54,086 bases of DNA from Anaerolineae bacterium (GTDB lineage: Bacteria; Chloroflexota; Anaerolineae; JAAYZQ01), in contig JAMJFU010000003.1 in NCBI GenBank assembly GCA_023544525.1, positions 1 through 54,086 of the forward strand. Direction: 5' to 3'. A model generated the notes under the pieces. It saw only the letters and a list, made by a program, of their open reading frames with translations, was not told the origin of the DNA and ran no database searches. The position numbers were made by a program, and so were the translations under genes. Shown here in pieces: positions 16,933 to 26,111 of this stretch. Every line of letters begins with the position of its first letter. Position 1 is the first letter of the stretch.

Positions 16933-19900
16933 ATGGAGTTCCGCGTAGAGGTCTTTTGGTCGACCGATCTGCCCGACGGGCGTGCAACCCATCTGCTCGC
17001 CCGGCTTGAGCGCCTCGACATCCCTCCCGTCCCCCAGGTGCGCATCAGCGATCTCTATTTCCTGCGTGGCAACCTGTCAGTCACCGTTCTTGACCGCCTG
17101 GCGGTCGAGCTGCTGGTGGACCCCATCGTCGAGGGTTACCACCTGCAGCCGATCCACGCGCCGCGGGCCGGAGACGGGGCGCTGGCGGTCGAGGTGGGCT
17201 ACCTCCCTGGCGTGACGGACGCTGTGGCCGACAACCTGCTGCGACGCGCGCGCCTGATGGGCATCGGCGGCTTGGAGGCTGCGGCCACCGGCAAGCGCTA
17301 TGCATTCGGGGATTCGCTGTCGACGGATGACCTGCACACCATCGCCCGTGAACTGCTGTGTAACGACGTCATCCAGTCGTACAGCCTGGCGCCCTTCAGG
17401 CCTGCCTTTGTGCCCCACGCCGAGCCCAGCACCCACGTAGAGACCGTGCCTCTCCAGCCCCTCGGCGACAGTGAGCTGACCCGCCTCAGCTCCGAGCGCG
17501 TCCTTTCGCTGTCTTTGGCAGAGATGCAGACCATCCGGGACGAATTCGCCCGGCTGGGCCGTGAGCCCACCGACGTCGAGCTGGAGACTCTGGCCCAGAC
17601 CTGGTCGGAGCACTGCCAGCACAAGACCTTCAAGGCCGAGATCGACTATTCCTGTCAGGGTGGCCTCTCCCGCGTGTTGCCTGCCGGCTCGCAACCCGAG
17701 CCGCCGTACGATGAGCGGATCCCCGGCCTGCTAGGAAGTTACATCCGCGCCGCTACCGAGACACTGGCCCGTCCGTGGGTGCGCTCTGCTTTCGAAGATA
17801 ATGCCGGCATCATCGACTTTGACGACGACTTTGAGGTCTCGTTCAAGGTCGAGACCCACAACCATCCCTCGGCCCTGGAGCCGTTTGGTGGGTCCAACAC
17901 TGGCGTGGGCGGCGTGATCCGTGATGTGCTGGGGGTATCGCACCGGCCCATCGCCAACACCGATGTGCTCTGCTTTGGTCCCGGTGACCTGTCGCCCGCC
18001 GAGATCCCAGATGGGACCCTGCATCCCCAGCGCATCGCCCAGGGGGTTATCGCTGGCATTGAGGATTACGGCAACAAGATGGGCATTCCCACGGTCTCGG
18101 GCGCGATCCTGTACGACCGCGACTATGCCGCCAATCCCCTGATCTACTGCGGCTGCGTGGGCCTGGCGCCCAAGGGCTCGCACCGGCGCGATCCGCAGCC
18201 GGGCGACCTGTGCGTGGCCCTTGGCGGCCGGACGGGCCGCGACGGATTGCATGGTGCCACCTTTTCCTCGGCCGAGTTGACCCACGAGACCGGCGCCACC
18301 GTCGGCAGTGTGGTCCAGATTGGCGATCCCATCGTCGAAAAGGCCGTGCTGGAAGCGGTGATGATCGCCCGTGACGAGGGCCTTTACACGGCCATCACCG
18401 ACTGTGGGGCTGGGGGCTTTTCCTCGGCGGTTGGTGAAATGGGTAGGCACGTCGGCGCGGACGTAGAGCTACAAGACGTCCGGCTGAAATACCCCGGGCT
18501 GCGCCCCTGGGAGATCTGGCTCTCAGAAGCCCAGGAGCGCATGGTGCTGGCCACGCCCCCCGGCAACCTGCCGCGGCTGCAAGCCATCTGCGATGGTCTG
18601 GACGTGGAGTGGACCGTCATCGGTCGCTTTACCGGCGACAAGCGGCTGCGGGTGCGTTATGATGGGCAACTCGTGGCCGACCTGGACATGGATTTCCTGC
18701 ACGACGGCTGGACCGCCAGCACGATGCGTGCCGTGTGGACGCCGCCCGATTATGCCGAACCCGAATTGGGGTCGCAGCCGGATCTGACGCCGCTTCTGCT
18801 CCAGATGCTTGGCCATCCGGACGTGGCCAGCAAGGAGGCGGTCATCCGCCGCTATGACCACGAGGTGCAGGGGGCGACGGTCGTCAAGCCCATGGTGGGC
18901 GCCGCCAGCGATGGCCCGTCCGACGCTGCCGTGCTCAAGCCCCTGGAGACCGGAGGTTGGCAGGGCGTAGCCCTGGGCTGCGGCATCAACCCCCACTATG
19001 GGCGTGTGGATCCCTACGCCATGGCCTGGGCGGCGATCGATGAAGCCCTGCGCAACATTGTCTGCGTCGGCGCTGACCCTGACCGCGTCGCACTCTTGGA
19101 TAATTTCTGCTGGGGCAATCCGCGCCTGCCCGACCGGCTGGGCAGGCTGGTGCGGGCGGCCCAGGGCTGCCACGACGCAGCGGTTGCATACGGGACACCC
19201 TTTATCTCGGGCAAAGACAGCCTGAACAACGAGTACAAAGATCCTCAGGGTGAAAAGCGGGCCATTCCGCCCACATTGCTCATCTCCTCGCTGGGCATCG
19301 TGCCCGACGTGCGCCAGGCAGTGACGATGGACCTGAAAGCCGTGGGCAGCCTACTCTACGTCCTCGGCGAGACGCGGGCCGAGCTGGGCGGTTCACTCTA
19401 CTACCGTCTGCACGAGTCGCTTGGCTGCAGCGTGCCAGGGCCGCAGCCCGGCGCCGTTGAGACGATGCGTGCCCTGCACCGGGCCATGCGTGCCGGGCTG
19501 GTCCGCGCTTGTCACGATTGCTCCGAGGGCGGCCTGGCGGTCGCCGCCGCCGAGATGGCCCTCGCCGGACGATTGGGACTCGACCTGAGCCTGGCCCATC
19601 TGCCCCGCTCACCCGTCGTGGACCGGGATGACGTGGCCCTCTTTGCCGAGAGCAGCGGGCGCTTCCTGGTCGAGGTGGCGCCGGAGGACGCGGCGGCCTT
19701 TGAGGAGGCGCTAGCCGGACATCGTTTGGCCTGCCTGGGATCCGTCTCAGCCGCGGGCTCCGCGGAGGGGGGAGACCTCTCACCCGGCCCGCTGTCTGCC
19801 CCGGACCCCAACCCTTTGCCCGTGACGAGTTCGCAGCCTTCACCCCGTTTCCAGGTGCGCGGCCTGCACGGTGACACCGTGATCGACTGTGCGCTGGCCG

Positions 19901-19938
19901 ACTTGCTCCGGGCCTGGCAGCCGCCGGAGGAGCTATGA
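16933..19938 (+). CDS. purL: Phosphoribosylformylglycinamidine synthase, PurS-like plus PurL fused
   Basis: ATP-dependent conversion of FGAR to FGAM using ammonia from PurQ. About 1001 residues. The N-terminus holds two PurS-like repeats (residues about 1-75 and 85-165, each ending in an LL-x-(D/N)-x-(I/V) block: LLVDPIVEGY and LLCNDVIQSY). PurL follows with ETLAQTWSEHCQHKTF, the ATP-site KVETHNHPSALEPFGG, and ISGKDSLNNEY. This is the layout of large PurL without its glutaminase domain, which is encoded by the overlapping purQ. A Pro/Ser-rich insert (about 939-974) interrupts the C-terminus. The ATG at 16933 has GGGGGAA upstream; the frame is open to 16810 but that would cover the promoter. 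Confidence 0.95.
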   Translation: MEFRVEVFWSTDLPDGRATHLLARLERLDIPPVPQVRISDLYFLRGNLSVTVLDRLAVELLVDPIVEGYHLQPIHAPRAGDGALAVEVGYLPGVTDAVADNLLRRARLMGIGGLEAAATGKRYAFGDSLSTDDLHTIARELLCNDVIQSYSLAPFRPAFVPHAEPSTHVETVPLQPLGDSELTRLSSERVLSLSLAEMQTIRDEFARLGREPTDVELETLAQTWSEHCQHKTFKAEIDYSCQGGLSRVLPAGSQPEPPYDERIPGLLGSYIRAATETLARPWVRSAFEDNAGIIDFDDDFEVSFKVETHNHPSALEPFGGSNTGVGGVIRDVLGVSHRPIANTDVLCFGPGDLSPAEIPDGTLHPQRIAQGVIAGIEDYGNKMGIPTVSGAILYDRDYAANPLIYCGCVGLAPKGSHRRDPQPGDLCVALGGRTGRDGLHGATFSSAELTHETGATVGSVVQIGDPIVEKAVLEAVMIARDEGLYTAITDCGAGGFSSAVGEMGRHVGADVELQDVRLKYPGLRPWEIWLSEAQERMVLATPPGNLPRLQAICDGLDVEWTVIGRFTGDKRLRVRYDGQLVADLDMDFLHDGWTASTMRAVWTPPDYAEPELGSQPDLTPLLLQMLGHPDVASKEAVIRRYDHEVQGATVVKPMVGAASDGPSDAAVLKPLETGGWQGVALGCGINPHYGRVDPYAMAWAAIDEALRNIVCVGADPDRVALLDNFCWGNPRLPDRLGRLVRAAQGCHDAAVAYGTPFISGKDSLNNEYKDPQGEKRAIPPTLLISSLGIVPDVRQAVTMDLKAVGSLLYVLGETRAELGGSLYYRLHESLGCSVPGPQPGAVETMRALHRAMRAGLVRACHDCSEGGLAVAAAEMALAGRLGLDLSLAHLPRSPVVDRDDVALFAESSGRFLVEVAPEDAAAFEEALAGHRLACLGSVSAAGSAEGGDLSPGPLSAPDPNPLPVTSSQPSPRFQVRGLHGDTVIDCALADLLRAWQPPEEL

Positions 19939-20711
19939 TGAAACCGCACGTGCTCATCCTGCACGCCACCGGCACCAACCGCGACCACGAAGCCGCCTGG
20001 GCAGTCGAAGCGGCCGGTGGCCAGCCCAAGATCGTCCACGTCAACGAGCTGCACGATCGGCGTGCGTACTTGCAGGAGTTCCAGATGCTGATCCTGCCCG
20101 GGGGCTTTTCCTATGGTGACGCCCTGGGCGCCGGCCGGATGTGGGCCACTGACCTCCGCTGGCTCTTTCAGGACGAGCTGGCCCGCTTTATCGAGAGTGG
20201 CAAGCCGGTGCTCGGCATCTGTAACGGCTTCCAGGCCCTGGTTAAGAGCGGCTGGCTGCCCGGGCCACCCGAGCACGGCATCCAGGCCACGCTGACGCGC
20301 AATGCCTCCAATCGCTTCGAGTGCCGCTGGGTGTGGCTGGCAGCCGATCCTGGCAGTCCTTCGGTGTTTACCCGAGGCCTGGCCACGGCCGTATACTGCC
20401 CCGTGGCCCACGGCGAGGGACGCTTCGTGCCCAGGGACAGCGCCACGCTGGAGCGTCTGCGTACCCAGCACCTGATCGCCCTGACCTACACGAGCGCCGG
20501 CGGTGCTCAGGCGGGCTATCCCGAGAACCCCAACGGCTCGGTTGCTGGGATCGCCGGCATCTGCAACGAGCGCGGCAACGTCCTCGGCCTGATGCCCCAT
20601 CCCGAGGATCACATCCTGCCTGTGCAGCATCCACGCTGGATGCGTGGCGAGGGCGGGCACCTGGGGCTGCCGCTATTTGCGCAGGGGGTACGTTATGCAG
20701 CCGGGCACTAG
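19935..20711 (+). CDS. purQ: Phosphoribosylformylglycinamidine synthase glutaminase subunit
   Basis: Class I glutamine amidotransferase that hydrolyses glutamine and passes ammonia to PurL. 258 residues. The nucleophile is Cys96 in GKPVLGICNGFQAL, the oxyanion region is ILPGGFSYGD, and the His-Glu pair is in GLMPHPEDHILP. Its ATG overlaps the purL stop by four bases (ATGA), so the two subunits are translated together, consistent with a stoichiometric complex. Some PurQ proteins are about 225 residues; the extra length here is mostly the C-terminal tail and the interior loop around the FECRWVWL strand. Confidence 0.95.
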   Translation: MMKPHVLILHATGTNRDHEAAWAVEAAGGQPKIVHVNELHDRRAYLQEFQMLILPGGFSYGDALGAGRMWATDLRWLFQDELARFIESGKPVLGICNGFQALVKSGWLPGPPEHGIQATLTRNASNRFECRWVWLAADPGSPSVFTRGLATAVYCPVAHGEGRFVPRDSATLERLRTQHLIALTYTSAGGAQAGYPENPNGSVAGIAGICNERGNVLGLMPHPEDHILPVQHPRWMRGEGGHLGLPLFAQGVRYAAGH

Positions 20712-20749
20712 GCCGCGGAGTTGGCAAGGGCCGGAGGAAGGGATTGCTG

Positions 20750-21715
20750 ATGGATGATGCGACGTTGCGCCGGTTGATCCCCCAGGCTCTACAAGGCATC
20801 GACCTGGCCTGGCCCCATGCTCGGGCCCGCGGCAAGGTGCGGGACCTCTTTTCGCTTCCTGGCGGCCGCTATCTCATTGCCACCACCGATCGCCTGTCGG
20901 CCTTTGATCGAGTACTGACAGCAGTGCCCTTCAAGGGGCAGGTGCTCAACCAGCTCAGCGCTTTCTGGTTCGGACAGACCGTCGATATTGTGCCCAATCA
21001 CCTGCTCGAGGTACCAGATCCCAACGTCAGCCTGGTGCTCGATTGTGAGGCATTGCCGCTGGAGGTCGTCGTGCGAGGCTATATCACCGGCACGACGCAG
21101 ACGGCATTGTGGTACCGTTATGCGCTGGGCGAGCGCCACATCTACGGCTATGATTTTCCCGACGGCATGGTCAAGAACGAGCAGCTGCCGGAGCCGATCA
21201 TCACGCCCACGACCAAGGGGCGGGCTGGCGAACACGACGAGCGCATCACCTGCGATGAGGTGGTCGAGCGCGGGCTGCTGGACGCGGAGGCGTGGAACCA
21301 GGTCCAGGCGGCGGCGCTGGCAGTCTTTGGGCGCGGACAGGAGGTGGCCCGTAAAGACGGCCTCATCCTGGTCGACACCAAATACGAGTTCGGACGCGCA
21401 CCGGACGGCGAGCTGATGCTCATCGACGAGGTGCACACCCCCGACAGCAGCCGCTTCTGGCTGGCCGGTAGCTACGAAGAGAGGGTCAGCCAGGGGCAGG
21501 AGCCGGAGAATTTCGACAAGGAATTTCTGCGCTTGTGGTATGCTGAGCAGGGTTATCGTGGCAGCGGCGAGCCGCCCACAGCGACGGAAGACCTGATCGT
21601 CCAGGTTGCCCGGCGCTACATCTCGCTCTACGAGAAGCTGACCAGCCGGGCCTTTGAGCCGGCCACCGATCCAGCCGGGCCGCGCATCGCGCGTACCCTC
21701 CGGGAATACCTGTAG
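20750..21715 (+). CDS. purC: SAICAR synthetase
   Basis: ATP-dependent joining of CAIR and aspartate to SAICAR. 321 residues, longer than the compact bacterial PurC (about 240) and of the yeast Ade1 type. Motifs are ARGKVRDLFSL, IATTDRLSAFDRVL, the FKGQVLNQLSAFWF block, PLEVVVRGYITGT, EPIITPTTKGRAGEHDE and LIDEVHTPDSSRFWL. The ATG at 20750 has AAGGG seven bases upstream within a GGAGGAAGGG stretch. The frame is open upstream into purQ but without a better start. It is followed directly by purE, in the same order as the domains of metazoan PAICS. Confidence 0.95.
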   Translation: MDDATLRRLIPQALQGIDLAWPHARARGKVRDLFSLPGGRYLIATTDRLSAFDRVLTAVPFKGQVLNQLSAFWFGQTVDIVPNHLLEVPDPNVSLVLDCEALPLEVVVRGYITGTTQTALWYRYALGERHIYGYDFPDGMVKNEQLPEPIITPTTKGRAGEHDERITCDEVVERGLLDAEAWNQVQAAALAVFGRGQEVARKDGLILVDTKYEFGRAPDGELMLIDEVHTPDSSRFWLAGSYEERVSQGQEPENFDKEFLRLWYAEQGYRGSGEPPTATEDLIVQVARRYISLYEKLTSRAFEPATDPAGPRIARTLREYL

Positions 21716-21784
21716 GCTCATGCCCGAGATCGAGAAGCCGGGGACACTATCGCATCTATGCCGAGCAGATCGGAGGCAAGGCCA

Positions 21785-22270
21785 ATGTTAGCCATTATCA
21801 TCATGGGCTCGCCGAGCGACGAGCCACTGGGCCGCAAGGTGGCCGGCGCGCTGGAAGATCTTGGCATTCCGTGCGAGTTGCGTGTTGCCTCGGCGCACAA
21901 AGTGCCCGATGCCCTGCTAGAGATGTTGGCCGCATACGAAGCCGACGGGCGCTCGAAGGTCTATATCACCATCGCGGGACGCAGCAATGCCCTCAGTGGC
22001 CTGGTGGACGCCCAGGTAAGCGCCCCGGTCATTGCCTGCCCGCCCTACTCGGACAGGTTTGGCGGGAGCGACCTCTTTTCTTCCCTGCGGGTGCCCTCAG
22101 GGGTCGCGCCAGCCGTGGTCCTGGAGCCAGAGGCAGCAGCCCTGCTAGCGGCCAAGATGCTGGGACTGGCCCATGACGAGCTGCGACAGCGGATCCAGCG
22201 GGTACAGGCAGAGCAGCGCCAGCGCCTCTTGGAGGCTGACGCTTCGCTCCGAAAGTTGGGTGCGAAATGA
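21785..22270 (+). CDS. purE: Class II PurE: AIR carboxylase
   Basis: 161 residues. Most bacterial PurE are class I mutases that act on N5-CAIR made by PurK and have SAHR and an AGAGGAAHLPG loop. This protein has SAHK (36-39), IAGRSNALSG (63-72) and PVIACPPYSD, and the segment GIPCELRVASAHK is close to the AIR carboxylase domain of animal PAICS as I remember it. I therefore assign class II: direct carboxylation of AIR with CO2, no ATP and no PurK. No purK is present in the cluster. The ATG at 21785 follows GGAGG; the stop overlaps purF by four bases. Confidence 0.88.
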   Translation: MLAIIIMGSPSDEPLGRKVAGALEDLGIPCELRVASAHKVPDALLEMLAAYEADGRSKVYITIAGRSNALSGLVDAQVSAPVIACPPYSDRFGGSDLFSSLRVPSGVAPAVVLEPEAAALLAAKMLGLAHDELRQRIQRVQAEQRQRLLEADASLRKLGAK

Positions 22271-23682
22271 GAACGCCGTCTGCAGACAAGCCGGCCGAAG
22301 CGTGCGGCGTCTGTGGCATCTATGCGCCGGGCGAACAAGTAGCCCGCCTGGCCTTTTTTGCCCTGTACGCCCTGCAGCACCGGGGGCAGGAGAGTGCTGG
22401 CATCGTCACTTCGGATGGCCGGGTGGCCCACATCCACAAAGGGTTGGGGCTGGTGTCCCAGGTCTTTAACGAGGAGAACGTGCTCTATCTGCAGGGCCAC
22501 CTGGCCATCGGTCACAACCGCTACTCGACGACCGGCGGGTCGCGCCTGCGCAACGCCCAGCCTTACCTGATCGAGACGGCCCTGGGTCCGTTGGGCATTG
22601 CCCACAATGGCAACTTGACTAACGCCCCCGCGTTGCGCCGCGATCTGCTTGACAAGGGCGTGGGGCTGGTCTCGTCGTCGGACAGCGAGGTGATCACCCA
22701 GATGCTTGCCGGATCGCCAGGCGATACCTGGGAGGAGCGCATCGCCGCTCTTATGACGCAGGCACAAGGGGCCTACTCGCTGACGATCCTCACCAGGGAA
22801 GCCGTCTTTGCCGTGCGGGACCCGTTGGGCTTTCGCCCGCTGTGCCTGGGCCACCTGAACGGCAGTGGCTGGGTGGTGGCCTCGGAATCGTGCGCGCTGG
22901 CGACCATCGGCGCGACCTTTGTGCGCGATGTAGAGCCGGGAGAGATCATTCGCCTGGATGAGAACGGCGTGACCACGTGGCGAGGGGCAGAACCGGCCAA
23001 AGAACTGGCCCTGTGCATCTTTGAATACATCTATTTTGCCCGGCCCGACTCGGTACTGGAGGGACATGCCGTCGTTCACCGCGTGCGCCGCCACCTGGGC
23101 GAGCGCCTGGCCGAGGAGCAGCCAGCCGAGGGGGACATGGTCATTGCCGTGCCCGACTCGGCCACGGCCCATGCCATAGGCTACGCCTTCGGCTCGGGCA
23201 TTCCCTTTGGCGAGGGCCTGATCAAGAACCGCTATATCGGCCGCACCTTCATCCAGCCGGACGACCGGTTGCGGCGCCGAGGCGTCGCCCTCAAGTTCAA
23301 CCCTCTGCCTACGACACTTCAGGGCAAGCGCATCGTTCTGGTCGACGATTCTATCGTGCGCGGTAACACCAGCCAGCCGATCGTCGGGCTACTACGGCAG
23401 GCGGGGGCCGCAGAAGTGCACATGCGCATCTGCTCGCCGCCCATCCGCCACCCCTGTTTCATGGGTGTGGATATGGCCACCCGGCAGGAGTTGATCGCCC
23501 ACAACCTGTCCGTGGCGGCGATCGCCCAGCACATCGGCGTGGATAGCCTGGGCTACCTCTCATTGGAAGGTCTGCTGGATGTGGTCGGGCGCGGCGGCAG
23601 CGGGCACTGCCTGGCTTGTTTCTCGGGCAACTATCCCGTGGCAGCCCACTCAGGGACGGGCAAGGCGATGTTCGAGCCGTAG
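22267..23682 (+). CDS. purF: Amidophosphoribosyltransferase
   Basis: Commits PRPP to purine synthesis: PRPP plus glutamine to phosphoribosylamine. 471 residues. The N-terminal nucleophile is probably Cys13 (EACGVCGIYAP), exposed by removal of a 12-residue propeptide. Glutaminase motifs include LQHRGQESAGI, GHNRYSTTGG and IAHNGNLTN. The PRPP loop is KRIVLVDDSIVRGNT. Cysteines at CIFEYIYFARPDS, SPPIRHPCFMGVD and HCLACFSG match the [4Fe-4S] ligands of the B. subtilis type. Coupled to purE by an ATGA overlap. Confidence 0.97.
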   Translation: MRTPSADKPAEACGVCGIYAPGEQVARLAFFALYALQHRGQESAGIVTSDGRVAHIHKGLGLVSQVFNEENVLYLQGHLAIGHNRYSTTGGSRLRNAQPYLIETALGPLGIAHNGNLTNAPALRRDLLDKGVGLVSSSDSEVITQMLAGSPGDTWEERIAALMTQAQGAYSLTILTREAVFAVRDPLGFRPLCLGHLNGSGWVVASESCALATIGATFVRDVEPGEIIRLDENGVTTWRGAEPAKELALCIFEYIYFARPDSVLEGHAVVHRVRRHLGERLAEEQPAEGDMVIAVPDSATAHAIGYAFGSGIPFGEGLIKNRYIGRTFIQPDDRLRRRGVALKFNPLPTTLQGKRIVLVDDSIVRGNTSQPIVGLLRQAGAAEVHMRICSPPIRHPCFMGVDMATRQELIAHNLSVAAIAQHIGVDSLGYLSLEGLLDVVGRGGSGHCLACFSGNYPVAAHSGTGKAMFEP

Positions 23683-23701
23683 GAAAACAAGGGGGAGATC
23701 G

Positions 23702-26032
23702 ATGCGAGTACTGGTCGTCGGTTCAGGAGGGCGGGAACACGCCCTGGCGTGGAAACTGGCCCGGTCACCCAGGGTGGCCAAGCTGTTCGTTGCGCCGGGG
23801 AACGGTGGCACGGGTACCGTGGCCCAGAACGTGCCGGTCCGCGCCGGCGACGTCCCAGCCCTGCTGGCCTTCGCCCAGCACGAGAGGATCGACCTGACCG
23901 TCGTCGGTCCCGAGGCGCCGCTGGTGGCAGGTTTGGTGGATGCACTTGCCGGAGCCGGTCTGCGCGCCTTTGGCCCTAGCGCTGCTGCAGCCCAGTTGGA
24001 GGGCTCGAAGGCCTTTGCCAAGCGCTTCATAGTCGAGGAGGGCATCCCCACGGGTGTGGGCGCCATCTTCAGTGATTATGGGGCTGCGCTGGCCTACCTG
24101 CGCAGCCAGTTCTCTCGTCCTGGGCACGACGGGGGCATTGTGGTCAAGGCCAGCGGCCTGGCCGCGGGCAAGGGGGTCGCTGTCTGCCCGACCTTGGCCG
24201 AGGCGGAAGAGGCGCTGCAGCGGACGATGGTCGAGCGTGTCTTTGGCCCAGCGGGCGACGAGGTTCTCATCGAGGATTGCCTGGTGGGCGAAGAGGCCTC
24301 GCTACTGGCCTTTAGCGATGGGCGGACGGTGGTGCCCATGCCATCAGCCCGGGACTATAAAAGGGCGGGAGACGGCGATCAGGGGCCCAACACTGGCGGC
24401 ATGGGCTGTTACGCTCCGTCTCCCTATGTGCCTGGGGAGATGGTGCAGGAGGTGGTCGCCCGCGTGCTGCAGCCGGCGGTGGACGGCATGCGCCGGCGGG
24501 GCATGCCCTACACCGGTGTGCTCTATGCCGGGCTCATGCTCACCGCGCACGGCCCACGGGTCCTCGAGTTCAACTGCCGTTTTGGTGACCCCGAGACTCA
24601 AGTGCTACTGCCTCTACTGGACAGCGATCTGGTGGATATCTTCCTGGCTTGCATCGAGGGTCGACTGCACGAGCTTGCAGTACGCTGGCAGACGGCGCAT
24701 ACCGTGACAGTGGTCATGGCCTCAGGGGGCTATCCAGCCGCGTACGAGAAGGGCAAAGAGATCCGCGGTGTGGAAGCGGCGGGCAGCCTGGACAACGTCG
24801 TCGTGTTCCAGGCCGGGACGAGGGTCGATGGAGATCGGCTGCTGACGGATGGCGGGCGCGTGCTGGCAGTGACAGCCACGGCACCAAACGAGGTCCGGGC
24901 TCGAGAACGAGCTTATGCTGCTATCGAGCGCATCCACTTTGAGGGCGCACACTTCCGCCGCGACATTGCGCTCCCTAATCCGGACTTGGCCCCAACTTCA
25001 CCCGCTGGCGAGACAGGCAGTGCCTACGCTGACGCGGGGGTGGACATCGAGGCTGGCAACCGTGCTGTAACGCTGATGCGCGAGGCCGTGCGCAGCACCC
25101 ACAGCCCAGCCGTCCTGACCGATATCGGCCTTTTTGGGGGGCTGTTCGCCCTCAGAGAGGCCATACAGGGCCGTGACCCGGTACTCGTGGCCTCTACCGA
25201 CGGTGTTGGCACCAAGACGATGGTTGCGACGGCCATAGGCCGCTACGATACTATAGGACAGGACCTGGTCAACCACTGCACCAACGACATCCTGGTACAG
25301 GGTGCACGGCCACTGTTTTTCCTGGACTATTTCGCATCCAGCGTGCTGGACCCGGAGCAGGTCGCAGCCGTGGTGGCTGGTTGCGCCCAGGCCTGCAAGG
25401 CCATGGGCTGCGCCCTCATCGGCGGAGAAACAGCCGAGATGCCCGGCGTCTATCAGGCCGGCGAGTTTGACTTAGCCGGGACCATGGTCGGCTGGGTAGA
25501 GCGCGAGGAGATCATTGATGGGCGCCATGTCCGCCCAGGCGACGTCTGCCTGGGGCTGCCCTCGTCGGGCCTACACACGAACGGCTTTAGCCTGGCCCGG
25601 CGCGTCCTTTCTGGAGTAGGCTGGCAGACGCGGCTGCCTGAGCTGGATCTGCCTCTGGGCGAGGTCCTGTTGGTGCCACATAGGTCTTACTTGCGAGAAG
25701 TCGAGGCGCTGTGGGCCAAGGGCCTGAGTGTCAGGGCCATGGCCCACATCACCGGTGGGGGTTTTGTGGACAACATCCCCCGCGTGTTGCCCGATGGCGT
25801 GGCGGTCCAGATCGACCGGGCAGCGTGGGAGGTGCCTGCCATCTTTCGCCTGATCCAGGCTCGGGGCGCGATCGCCGAGGTCGAGATGTACCGCGTGTTC
25901 AACATGGGCATCGGCCTGGTGCTGATCCTCGCGCCTGAGGAGACAGAGCCAGCCCTGTCCCTGTTGCCTGAGGCGCTTGTCATTGGCCATACCACGGCCT
26001 GGGATGGCCGAGAGCCCCGAGTTCAGCTCTAG
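23702..26032 (+). CDS. PurD-PurM fusion: GAR synthetase and AIR synthetase
   Basis: One 776-residue protein with two complete enzymes. Residues 1 to about 427 are PurD: VVGSGGREHALAWKLARS, GPEAPLVAGLVDAL, KASGLAAGKGVAV, GGMGCYAPSPYV and EFNCRFGDPETQ. A short linker rich in Pro, Ser and Thr follows (428-440). Residues 441-776 are PurM: YADAGVDIEAGN, STDGVGTKTMVA, NHCTNDILVQGARPLFFLDY, CALIGGETAEMPGVY and AHITGGGFVDNIPRVLP. No stop, frameshift or start with a ribosome site occurs at the junction. The pair would make GAR and later AIR. The start ATG 23702 has GGGGGAG upstream; the frame is open into purF. The arrangement resembles yeast Ade5,7 and the first two domains of animal GART. Confidence 0.95.
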   Translation: MRVLVVGSGGREHALAWKLARSPRVAKLFVAPGNGGTGTVAQNVPVRAGDVPALLAFAQHERIDLTVVGPEAPLVAGLVDALAGAGLRAFGPSAAAAQLEGSKAFAKRFIVEEGIPTGVGAIFSDYGAALAYLRSQFSRPGHDGGIVVKASGLAAGKGVAVCPTLAEAEEALQRTMVERVFGPAGDEVLIEDCLVGEEASLLAFSDGRTVVPMPSARDYKRAGDGDQGPNTGGMGCYAPSPYVPGEMVQEVVARVLQPAVDGMRRRGMPYTGVLYAGLMLTAHGPRVLEFNCRFGDPETQVLLPLLDSDLVDIFLACIEGRLHELAVRWQTAHTVTVVMASGGYPAAYEKGKEIRGVEAAGSLDNVVVFQAGTRVDGDRLLTDGGRVLAVTATAPNEVRARERAYAAIERIHFEGAHFRRDIALPNPDLAPTSPAGETGSAYADAGVDIEAGNRAVTLMREAVRSTHSPAVLTDIGLFGGLFALREAIQGRDPVLVASTDGVGTKTMVATAIGRYDTIGQDLVNHCTNDILVQGARPLFFLDYFASSVLDPEQVAAVVAGCAQACKAMGCALIGGETAEMPGVYQAGEFDLAGTMVGWVEREEIIDGRHVRPGDVCLGLPSSGLHTNGFSLARRVLSGVGWQTRLPELDLPLGEVLLVPHRSYLREVEALWAKGLSVRAMAHITGGGFVDNIPRVLPDGVAVQIDRAAWEVPAIFRLIQARGAIAEVEMYRVFNMGIGLVLILAPEETEPALSLLPEALVIGHTTAWDGREPRVQL

Positions 26033-26111
26033 CCCGTCCTGGGTCCCTTGGGCTTGCGGCTGAGCCGGCTGGCAACGGGGACGTCACAGCCGTGGTCGAT
26101 GGGGGGACAGT

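Noticed and set aside
19512..20660. 382-codon minus-strand ORF opposite purL and purQ
   Set aside because: It runs antisense to two clearly conserved enzymes, and its translation shows no recognisable motif.
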